Source: Bacillota bacterium
Lineage (GTDB): Bacteria > Bacillota > Clostridia > Lachnospirales > Lachnospiraceae
Assembly: GCA_023428885.1 (NCBI GenBank)
Contig: JAEYWQ010000197.1
Coordinates: forward strand, 1 to 11,735
Direction of reading: 5' to 3'
DNA: 11,735 nucleotides
Part shown: positions 1-5,712 of the stretch, piece by piece
Layout: each line of letters opens with the position of its first letter
Position numbering within the stretch: the first letter of the stretch is position 1
Position numbers and translations under genes: made by a program
Notes under the pieces: generated by a model
The model's database searches: none
What the model saw: only the letters and a program-made list of their open reading frames with translations
Told to the model about the DNA's origin: nothing

Positions 1-60
1 TGATTATTACTCATAGAAAGAGTATCCTTAAGTTTTGTGATAGAGAACTTAAAATTGTAG

Positions 61-108
61 GGAAAAAAATAGAGGAAGTACAGTTATAGTAACTGGACTT
101 CCTTTTTT
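61..108. terminator. Bidirectional intrinsic terminator
   Basis: Arms 73-85 and 91-103 form a 13-bp stem with one A/G mismatch and a 5-nt loop (86-90). On the plus strand it is followed by a run of T (103-108). On the minus strand it is followed by the complement of the A run at 63-69. It therefore fits as the end of the kinase transcript, whose stop is about 45 bp away, and also as the end of a plus-strand gene lying left of the window. Positions 1-60 contain no gene that I can support. Confidence 0.75.
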
Positions 109-154
109 GTCTCACAACCATGAGACAGTCCTAATATCAAATTATGTGCCACAT

Positions 155-979
155 TTAGAGAGTTCCTGTGATAGGAAGCAGGATCGTAAAGGTTGACCCT
201 ATATTTATCTGACTATCACAGCTAATATGTCCCTTGTGTTTTTCGATGATTGATTTCACAATACATAATCCTAAACCACTTCCGGTGGCTGTCTCTGGAG
301 TTCTTGACAAAGAGACCTTATAAGTGCGATCGAAGATATTGGTAAGACATTCTGCCGGTATACCAATTCCTGTATCGATGACTTGGATGACAAGTTGATT
401 TGCATCGCTGCTTGGTTTAACTGCTAATGTAATATCAGCATCTGGATGTGAATACTTTGCTGCATTTGTGAATAAGTTATCTAAAACGCGTATCATTTGT
501 TGAATATCAATCGTAATTGTTAAACTCATATTTTCAGAAAGATCTAAATACATATTCTTATCATTATATCGTTCATCAATTAAGGCATTGCAGAAGTATT
601 CTTCAAAGAATGGACTTGCTTCGATGGTTTCAAAATGAAATGATAATTCATTATTATCTAACGTTAGCAACAGATATAAGTCATGAATCATAGTTTCTAG
701 TGTTAAGGTACGACGGTCGATTAATTTTATTGCTTGCTGCTTGTCATCTTCTGTTAGTGATTGCCCGAGAAGAAGCAGATCCACAGCACTTCGAATTGCA
801 GAAATTGGAGCGCGTAAATCGTGGGATATATTGGACATCATCATGCTTCGTTCTCGCTGTGCATGAGCTAATTCCTGGTTTGCTATGGTTAATTCATTCG
901 TAATTGCAATAAGCTTTTTCGAAAGAACTTCTATGCTATTGCTTTCGACTATAGGATCTTGGAATGTTTGTTTTTTCAT
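155..979 (-). CDS. Soluble sensor histidine kinase (HisKA-HATPase_c), no membrane segment
   Basis: This 274-residue protein should autophosphorylate on His and pass the phosphate to the response regulator encoded just upstream. Visible motifs in order are the H-box around H53 (SHDLRAP), the N-box with N168 and N172 (DNLFTNAAKYS), the G1 box DTGIGIP (202-208), an F-box near F216 and the G2 box GSGLGL (233-238). Residues 1-45 are polar and heptad-like, probably a short coiled coil leading into the dimerisation helix. There is no signal peptide, transmembrane helix, HAMP or PAS domain, so the protein should be cytoplasmic, and how it senses anything is not evident. The ATG at 979 is supported by an AAGGA at 987-991, 7 nt away, which lies inside the end of the response regulator gene. 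The 44-nt overlap implies translational coupling. The kinase core assignment is firm; the signal and target genes are unknown. Confidence 0.93.
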   Translation of the reverse strand: MKKQTFQDPIVESNSIEVLSKKLIAITNELTIANQELAHAQRERSMMMSNISHDLRAPISAIRSAVDLLLLGQSLTEDDKQQAIKLIDRRTLTLETMIHDLYLLLTLDNNELSFHFETIEASPFFEEYFCNALIDERYNDKNMYLDLSENMSLTITIDIQQMIRVLDNLFTNAAKYSHPDADITLAVKPSSDANQLVIQVIDTGIGIPAECLTNIFDRTYKVSLSRTPETATGSGLGLCIVKSIIEKHKGHISCDSQINIGSTFTILLPITGTL

Positions 980-1679
980 CTAATCGTCCTTCTCTAATTA
1001 CAAATTTATAACCTACGGACCAAACAGTTTCTAACATATTTTCTAAAGCAAGATGTCCTGCAAATTTCTTACGTAAACGGCTGACCATTACCATGATGGA
1101 ACGGCGGTCATTTGCTTGATAGGAACCAAAGATTGCTGTACCTAGATCTTCATATGTGACTACTTGATTAGGATGTTCAGCCAGAAACAATAATGTTTCA
1201 TATTCACGATTGGCTAATTGCAAGTCCTCTGATAGGTAGAATACTTTGTGGGTAAGTTTATCAATGATTAAGTCGCTGAATGCTAGTTGTGATGCCTTTG
1301 TAATGTTTCTGGAAATGCCAGAAACTCTTCGTACAATGACATCAATGCGAGCTTTTAATTCTCGCAGGCTATATGGTTTTACAATATAGTCGTCAGAACC
1401 AAGAGAAAGCCCATTTACCTTATCGTTTTCAGAATCGCATCCCGTTAAGAATATAATTGGCGTATCCGCAAACTTTTGAATCTGCCTACAGACCTCATAA
1501 CCATTCATATGGGGCATCATGACATCGAGCACAATGCAATCAGGTTTCTTTAATCGAGTTAGTTCAATTCCTTTGTTAGCAATATTGGTAGAAAAAACTT
1601 CATAACCTTCATTTTTTAGATACGTATGATTCATCTTTAGCACTTCAATATCATCATCGATTAAAAGAATCTTTACCAT
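936..1679 (-). CDS. OmpR/PhoB-family response regulator
   Basis: A two-domain response regulator of 247 residues from the chosen start. The receiver domain (about 1-118) has the acidic pocket D8-D9-D10, phospho-acceptor D52 (VLDVMMP), T79 and K101 (VKPY). The C-terminal winged-helix DNA-binding domain (about 135-232) has the OmpR-family pattern, with REYETLLFLA, a recognition-helix region with VSRLRKKF, and VWSVGYKF in the wing. A longer reading begins with GTG at 1685, but that codon overlaps the AGGAG at 1685-1689, which sits 5 nt from the ATG at 1679, so I chose the ATG. The last roughly 15 residues overlap the kinase gene in another frame. It probably acts as a phosphorylation-dependent transcription factor for envelope genes, a role inferred only from its position beside the rhamnose operon. 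A helix-end tail of basic and polar residues follows the wing. Confidence 0.93.
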   Translation of the reverse strand: MVKILLIDDDIEVLKMNHTYLKNEGYEVFSTNIANKGIELTRLKKPDCIVLDVMMPHMNGYEVCRQIQKFADTPIIFLTGCDSENDKVNGLSLGSDDYIVKPYSLRELKARIDVIVRRVSGISRNITKASQLAFSDLIIDKLTHKVFYLSEDLQLANREYETLLFLAEHPNQVVTYEDLGTAIFGSYQANDRRSIMVMVSRLRKKFAGHLALENMLETVWSVGYKFVIREGRLDEKTNIPRSYSRKQ

Positions 1680-1684
1680 ACTCA

Positions 1685-1689
1685 CTCCT
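1685..1689 (-). promoter_or_regulatory. Ribosome binding site deciding the response regulator start
   Basis: On the minus strand this reads AGGAG, 5 nt before the ATG at 1679. The in-frame GTG at 1683-1685 shares a base with it and so cannot use it. The site favours the shorter 247-residue product. Confidence 0.7.
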
Positions 1690-1711
1690 ATACCAACTGT
1701 AAAAATATGTA

Positions 1712-1741
1712 ACTATAGATATAATAACATAAGTCAGTTAA
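1712..1741 (-). promoter_or_regulatory. Candidate sigma-A promoter for the two-component operon
   Basis: On the minus strand there is a -35 TTAACT (1736-1741), an 18-bp spacer and a -10 TATAGT (1712-1717). The predicted start is about 25 nt before the response regulator ATG. The -35 abuts the T tract of the rhamnose operon terminator, so the pair appears to be transcribed separately. The -10 matches 5 of 6 consensus bases and the -35 matches 4 of 6. The region is AT-rich, so chance matches are possible. Confidence 0.45.
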
Positions 1742-1794
1742 AATAAAAAGTCTAACTTTATGGGATAAAAAGCATCCTTGGAGATTAGACTTTT
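1741..1794 (-). terminator. Terminator of the dTDP-rhamnose operon
   Basis: On the minus strand, AAAAGTCTAA (1785-1794) pairs perfectly with TTAGACTTTT (1746-1755), followed by TTATTTT. The 29-nt interior contains a second short pairing, GGAT with ATCC, so the folded form is probably a two-tier stem. It begins about 20 nt after the rfbC stop. The stem is AU-rich and so weaker than the other terminators in the window; some read-through into the response regulator is possible. Confidence 0.7.
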
Positions 1795-1813
1795 ATGCTT
1801 ATATTCAACGTGT

Positions 1814-2413
1814 TTAGAGATTGGATTTGCTTAAGGGTTCCCATAGTTGATCTTTATCACTTATGTTTAAAGCGGTACCATCATTTAAGCGATATCCCTT
1901 GCTTGATGCGCTATAATTATAATTTCCTTCTAATTGTGGCCATTCTATCCCAATCTCAGGATCATTCCAGGCTAAGCCACCTTCATCATTCGGATGATAA
2001 AAGTCTGTACATTTATAGCAGAATTCAGCCACATCGCTTAAGACCAAGAAACCATGGGCGAAGCCTTCGGGGATGTAAAACTGTTTTTTATTCTCTTCCG
2101 AAAGCTCTACGCCAAACCACCTTCCGAAGGTTTTACTGTCTTTTCTAATATCTACTGCCACATCAAATACACTTCCTTTGATCACACGAACCAGTTTTCC
2201 TTGAGGATGTTGTTTTTGAAAATGTAAGCCACGAAGAACCCCTTTGGTGGAGCTGGATTGGTTATCTTGAACAAAGTTCATAAATAATCCTGCATCTTCC
2301 ATATCCTTTTGATTATAGGTTTCCATAAAATAACCTCTAGAATCGCCAAATACGGTTGGTTCAATGATGTATAGTCCTTCAATAGGACACTTTGTAACAT
2401 TAATTTTTCCCAT
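1814..2413 (-). CDS. rfbC: dTDP-4-dehydrorhamnose 3,5-epimerase (RmlC)
   Basis: This enzyme epimerises C3 and C5 of dTDP-4-dehydro-6-deoxy-D-glucose to give dTDP-4-dehydro-L-rhamnose, the third step of dTDP-L-rhamnose synthesis in the cytosol. The 199 residues form the cupin-fold family. Visible signatures are DSRGYF (24-29), GVLRGLHFQ (58-66) with catalytic H64, K73, DVAVDIR (84-90), the IPEGFAHGF segment with H120, and Y133, the expected acid residue. The protein is slightly longer than the usual 180-190 residues because of a polar C-terminal tail. The ATG at 2413 has an AGAGG about 6 nt upstream. It is the last gene of the rfbABDC operon, separated from rfbD by 116 bp that include a hairpin. 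Assignment is very secure; rmlC is an alternative name. Confidence 0.96.
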   Translation of the reverse strand: MGKINVTKCPIEGLYIIEPTVFGDSRGYFMETYNQKDMEDAGLFMNFVQDNQSSSTKGVLRGLHFQKQHPQGKLVRVIKGSVFDVAVDIRKDSKTFGRWFGVELSEENKKQFYIPEGFAHGFLVLSDVAEFCYKCTDFYHPNDEGGLAWNDPEIGIEWPQLEGNYNYSASSKGYRLNDGTALNISDKDQLWEPLSKSNL

Positions 2414-2432
2414 ATAAACCTCTTTCTGTAGC

Positions 2433-2455
2433 GCAACTTGGCATTGCTAAGTTGC
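2433..2455 (-). repeat. Hairpin between rfbD and rfbC
   Basis: GCAACTTGGC (2433-2442) faces GCTAAGTTGC (2446-2455) across a 3-nt loop, with one mismatched position (A/C in the minus-strand transcript). No T run follows on the minus strand, so it does not look like a terminator. It ends about 10 nt before the rfbC ribosome binding site. A role in RNA processing, stability or translation of rfbC is possible but unproven. Confidence 0.5.
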
Positions 2456-2529
2456 CTAGTCTGTTCTTTTTTCAGTTTCGAAATATCGGCAAACTGCAAC
2501 AAATGCAAATTTTATTCTGATCAATCCCT

Positions 2530-3405
2530 TTAAAATTCAATCTCATGTAAATAGCGTTTTACAGCATCTTGCCAAATCGGTAACCTCTCAAAGCCGTTTT
2601 CTATTAACTTGTCTTTGCTCATTCTGCTGTTTGCAGGGCGCTTAGCCTTGGTTGGATACTGGTCTGATGACACTGGTTCTACGGTCAGATGTGCAGAATC
2701 ATATTCTTCATGACCCATCGAAGCAGCTTGTGAAAAAATCTCGCATGCTAACTCATACCAGGAACAGATTCCTTCATTGGTGGCATGATAGCGTCCATAC
2801 TTATCAGTTTCAATCATATCTACTAGTAGTATAGCAAGATCACTAGTATAAGTAGGACTACCAACCTGATCACACACGACCGTTAATCTATCACGTGTTT
2901 TTCCTAGGTTTAGCATAGTTTTAATAAAGTTTTTCCCATTAACTCCAAAGACCCATGCAATACGAACGATAAAATATTTATCTAAGATACGCTCTATGGC
3001 TAATTCACCTTCATATTTTGTTTGTCCGTAGATGTTTACAGGTTGACGATCCAAATCATCTGCTTGCCAGAAGTGTGTACCTTTCCCATTGAATACATAA
3101 TCTGTACTGATATACATCATCTTAATATCAAGTTCTTTGCATACGGTAGCAATATATTCTGTACCCGTCGCATTGACGAGTCGAACCTGATCTATGCAAT
3201 CCTCTGCAGCATCGACTGCTGTCCAGGCAGCACAGTGTATGACAGCATCAGGTTTTGTTGTCTTAATCATATGTGTAACGGAATTCATATCGGTGATATC
3301 CATATCGTCGATATCAAGCCCCACAGCTTCGTGTTTTCGTTTCGATAACTCATGGATTACATCGTGCCCAAGTTGTCCCTTGGCACCAGTTACAAGTATT
3401 TTCAT
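2530..3405 (-). CDS. rfbD: dTDP-4-dehydrorhamnose reductase (RmlD)
   Basis: Final step of the pathway: NAD(P)H-dependent reduction of dTDP-4-dehydro-L-rhamnose to dTDP-L-rhamnose. The 291 residues match the usual length for this extended short-chain dehydrogenase family. The N-terminal Rossmann motif is GAKGQLG (7-13). STDYVF (100-105) supplies the catalytic Thr/Ser region. The catalytic pair is Y126 and K130 (YGQTK). The C-terminal half carries the substrate-binding segment with RPANSRMSKDK, typical of RmlD. The ATG at 3405 is preceded by AAGGAAG at a suitable distance. Only 32 bp separate it from the rfbB stop, so it is cotranscribed. No defect is visible. Confidence 0.96.
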   Translation of the reverse strand: MKILVTGAKGQLGHDVIHELSKRKHEAVGLDIDDMDITDMNSVTHMIKTTKPDAVIHCAAWTAVDAAEDCIDQVRLVNATGTEYIATVCKELDIKMMYISTDYVFNGKGTHFWQADDLDRQPVNIYGQTKYEGELAIERILDKYFIVRIAWVFGVNGKNFIKTMLNLGKTRDRLTVVCDQVGSPTYTSDLAILLVDMIETDKYGRYHATNEGICSWYELACEIFSQAASMGHEEYDSAHLTVEPVSSDQYPTKAKRPANSRMSKDKLIENGFERLPIWQDAVKRYLHEIEF

Positions 3406-3437
3406 GTTACTTCCTTTCTTTAACGTCTTGAATGGAC

Positions 3438-4457
3438 TTAACGATTACCATACATGGTCTCATAATAATTCTGGTATTCTCCTGAGATGATAGTTTCCCA
3501 CCATTCTTTATGTTCTAGATACCATTGAATTGTCTTTTTGATACCATCTGCAAATTTTGTTTCTGGAAGCCAACCCAACTCATTATGAATCTTCGTAGGA
3601 TCAATGGCATAGCGCATATCGTGACCTTTGCGATCTGTAACGTAAGTGATTAGACTTTCAGGTTTCCCAAGTTCCTTACAGATGATATTTACGATATCGA
3701 TGTTCTTCATCTCATTGTGCCCACCAATGTTATAGACTTCACCTACACGCCCCTTATGAAGAATTAAATCAATCGCTTTGCAATGATCCTCTACATATAA
3801 CCAATCACGGACATTTTCACCTTTGCCATACACAGGAAGTGCTTTGTCCTTTAATGCATTAGCAATCATAAGTGGAATTAGTTTCTCTGGGAAGTGATAT
3901 GGCCCATAGTTATTAGAGCAACGACTGATTGTGACTGGTAAGCCATAGGTGCGATGATAAGCTAATACCAGTAAATCAGCAGCAGCTTTGGAAGAACTAT
4001 ATGGACTGCTGGTATGAATTGGTGTCTCTTCTGTGAAGAATAGATCTGGTCGATCTAGTGGTAAGTCACCATAGACTTCATCAGTAGATACCTGATGATA
4101 ACGTTCAATTCCATAGGTTCTACAGGCATCCATCAAAACTGCTGTACCTTTGATGTTGGTATCTAAAAATACTTCTGGATTCTCAATCGAGCGATCCACA
4201 TGACTTTCAGCAGCGAAGTTGACGACTATTTCAGGATGTTCTTCTTTAAATAGTTGAAACACAGCCTCTCGGTCGGTTATATTGATCTTGGCAAAACGAA
4301 AATTAGGATTATCCATTACAGGAGCCAGGGTGGATAAGTTACCTGCATAAGTCAGACAATCCAGGCAAACAATACGGTAATTCGGATATTTGTTTAGCAT
4401 ATGAAAGATAAAATTACTTCCAATAAAGCCGGCACCGCCGGTTACAATAATAGTCAT
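3438..4457 (-). CDS. rfbB: dTDP-glucose 4,6-dehydratase (RmlB)
   Basis: Second step: NAD+-dependent conversion of dTDP-D-glucose to dTDP-4-dehydro-6-deoxy-D-glucose. The 339 residues are the normal size. The NAD-binding motif GGAGFIG lies at 7-13, and the family block AAESHVDRSI at 82-91. The catalytic TDE (T125-D126-E127, within STDEVYGD) and the Y153/K157 pair (YSSSK) are all present. RCSNNYGPYHFPEKLIP, near 185-200, and the NVRDWLYVEDHC block are also characteristic. The start has an AGGAG 7 nt upstream. A 109-bp gap separates it from rfbA; I see no terminator there, so it is treated as the same operon. Confidence 0.97.
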   Translation of the reverse strand: MTIIVTGGAGFIGSNFIFHMLNKYPNYRIVCLDCLTYAGNLSTLAPVMDNPNFRFAKINITDREAVFQLFKEEHPEIVVNFAAESHVDRSIENPEVFLDTNIKGTAVLMDACRTYGIERYHQVSTDEVYGDLPLDRPDLFFTEETPIHTSSPYSSSKAAADLLVLAYHRTYGLPVTISRCSNNYGPYHFPEKLIPLMIANALKDKALPVYGKGENVRDWLYVEDHCKAIDLILHKGRVGEVYNIGGHNEMKNIDIVNIICKELGKPESLITYVTDRKGHDMRYAIDPTKIHNELGWLPETKFADGIKKTIQWYLEHKEWWETIISGEYQNYYETMYGNR

Positions 4458-4566
4458 ATAAGGTCTCCTATTCTTTATTTTATAAGGTTTAGTTTTTGTT
4501 GATTCATTTGTTACTGTTTCTATATGAGTAAATAGTTATTGCTAAGTTCATATGACGAAATGATGC

Positions 4567-5463
4567 TTAACGGAGCTTATCAATATATTTTCCGTCGAGT
4601 ACATCCTTTAGATACTGTCCATATTGATTTTTCTTGAAAACTTCGTAGACTTTAAGGACTTCCTCCTTTGTAATCCATCCATTGAGGTATGCGATCTCTT
4701 CCAGACAGGCTATTTTTCTGTGCTGATGAATTTCCATAGTTTTCACGAAATTAGTAGCATCCACAAGACTTTCGTGAGTCCCGGTATCTAACCATGTAAA
4801 GCCCTGACCTAACAATTCAACATTTAAGTTGTCATTTTCTAGATAGATTCGGTTAAGGTCGGTAATTTCTAATTCACCACGAGCACTTGGTTTTAATTGT
4901 TTGGCATAGTCTACAACACGGTTATCATAGAAATACAAACCGGTGACGCAGTAATTACTCTTTGGCTTTTGTGGCTTTTCCTCTATGGAAATAGCTTTTC
5001 CTTTGGCGTTGAACTCTACGATTCCAAAACGCTCTGGGTCATCAACGTAATATCCAAAGATGGTTGCACCGCGTCCGTGTTCTGCATTCTCAACGGCTGC
5101 TCTTAATCGTTTGTTTAAGCCGTGACCTGCAAAGATATTATCTCCAAGGACCATAGCTACAGCATCAGACCCAATGAATTTATCGCCAATGATGAATGCT
5201 TGGGCAAGACCGTCAGGACTTGGTTGAATGGCATAGGACAGTTCCACACCGAACTGATGACCATCCTTTAATAACTCTTGAAATCGTGGGGTATCCTGAG
5301 GAGTGGATATAATAAGGATTTCGCGGATACCAGCATTCATTAAAACGGACATAGGATAGTAAATCATTGGCTTGTCGTAGATTGGCAACAACTGCTTTGA
5401 AGTTACCATAGTAAGTGGATATAGACGGGTTCCTGATCCACCAGCTAGAATAATACCTTTCAT
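4567..5463 (-). CDS. rfbA: Glucose-1-phosphate thymidylyltransferase (RmlA)
   Basis: First step: dTTP plus glucose-1-phosphate gives dTDP-glucose plus pyrophosphate, usually feedback-inhibited by dTDP-L-rhamnose. The 298 residues match the short RmlA form. Visible signatures are the nucleotide-binding loop GGSGTRLYP (8-16), K23 in TSKQLLPIYDKPM, the metal-binding LGDN with D108, IEEKP in the sugar-binding region, and WLDTGTH further on. The C-terminal helices (about 245-295) fit the allosteric site region. It is the promoter-proximal gene of the operon. AAAGGAGG precedes the ATG by 6 nt, the strongest ribosome binding site in the cluster. Upstream is the MerR-type promoter described separately. 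Confidence 0.97.
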   Translation of the reverse strand: MKGIILAGGSGTRLYPLTMVTSKQLLPIYDKPMIYYPMSVLMNAGIREILIISTPQDTPRFQELLKDGHQFGVELSYAIQPSPDGLAQAFIIGDKFIGSDAVAMVLGDNIFAGHGLNKRLRAAVENAEHGRGATIFGYYVDDPERFGIVEFNAKGKAISIEEKPQKPKSNYCVTGLYFYDNRVVDYAKQLKPSARGELEITDLNRIYLENDNLNVELLGQGFTWLDTGTHESLVDATNFVKTMEIHQHRKIACLEEIAYLNGWITKEEVLKVYEVFKKNQYGQYLKDVLDGKYIDKLR

Positions 5464-5505
5464 GTTAAGCCTCCTTTATGTAATATATTTTTTACTCTTG
5501 TTATC

Positions 5506-5536
5506 ATTATAAAAGGTGACGTTACGTCACCTGCAA
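5506..5536 (-). promoter_or_regulatory. rfbA promoter with 19-bp spacer, MerR-activated type
   Basis: On the minus strand there is a -10 TATAAT (5506-5511, perfect consensus), a spacer of exactly 19 bp (5512-5530) and a -35 TTGCAG (5531-5536, only TTG conserved). MerR-family activators work on promoters with overlong 19-20 bp spacers by bending the DNA so that the two elements align. The good -10, weak -35, long spacer and symmetrical sequence between them fit that class. The start would lie near 5499, giving a leader of about 36 nt before the rfbA ATG. Confidence 0.7.
5514..5532 (-). promoter_or_regulatory. 19-nt operator dyad, probable MerR-family binding site
   Basis: AGGTGACGT (5514-5522) and ACGTCACCT (5524-5532) are perfect inverted repeats around a single central base. 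The dyad occupies most of the -35/-10 spacer of the rfbA promoter. An ACGT-n-ACGT core is, from memory, common in sites of TipA-like MerR regulators. The obvious candidate ligand is the MerR-methyltransferase fusion encoded next door, but no second copy was seen before that gene, so the pairing is inference. Confidence 0.7.
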
Positions 5537-5587
5537 GCATTATTTTCAATGTTTGTAAATTTTTTTATTAGGGAGTGTATTGAGTAT

Positions 5588-5618
5588 GGAACTGTTCCTT
5601 TGAAAGTCGCTTTGGAAC
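5588..5618. repeat. Three related 5-nt arms GGAAC/GTTCC/GGAAC
   Basis: GGAAC (5588-5592), GTTCC (5594-5598) and GGAAC (5614-5618) allow two mutually exclusive pairings of the middle arm. They lie between the rfbA promoter and the merR terminator, upstream of the -35. This could be an upstream protein-binding site or simply chance; the arms are short. Confidence 0.3.
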
Positions 5619-5638
5619 AAAAATGTGAGTTTAGAATC

Positions 5639-5684
5639 GAAAAAGAATTCCGGTCTGGCACTTTCGTACTTGATCGGAATTCTT
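5639..5684 (-). terminator. Terminator of the MerR-methyltransferase gene
   Basis: AAGAATTCCGGTC (5643-5655) pairs with GATCGGAATTCTT (5672-5684), a 13-bp stem with one wobble and a 16-nt loop. On the minus strand the stem runs into five T (5640-5644). It begins about 28 nt after the merR stop codon and should insulate rfbA from merR transcription, leaving rfbA dependent on its own promoter. Confidence 0.82.
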
Positions 5685-5712
5685 ATTTAATCTAACTCAG
5701 ACACTAAGTGAG

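Noticed and set aside
3..89. Open plus-strand frame at the left edge, encoding about 28 residues and ending in TAG at 87-89
   Set aside because: It would run into the terminator hairpin and its stop lies in the loop. It shows no recognisable protein features, and the other frames stop within the first 16 bases.
1683..1685. GTG as the start of the response regulator, adding two residues
   Set aside because: It overlaps the Shine-Dalgarno sequence, which is correctly spaced only for the ATG at 1679.
1795..2148. Plus-strand ORF of 117 codons
   Set aside because: It is antisense to rfbC, has no ribosome binding site, and begins inside the terminator region.
2470..2497. CAGTTT/AAACTG pair in the rfbD-rfbC gap as a terminator
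   Set aside because: On the transcribed minus strand it is followed by A residues, not T, and the arms are short.
2278..2508. Minus-strand 76-codon ORF across the rfbD-rfbC gap
   Set aside because: It has a TTG start, no ribosome binding site, and runs out of frame into rfbC. The rfbC protein in the other frame is unmistakable.
3022..3490. Two plus-strand ORFs of about 100 codons
   Set aside because: They are antisense to rfbD and the end of rfbB; their Cys- and Ser-rich composition is typical of shadow frames.
3620..3650. GTAACGTAAG inside rfbB as a second copy of the operator
   Set aside because: Only one half resembles the dyad, it lies within coding sequence, and no promoter elements flank it.
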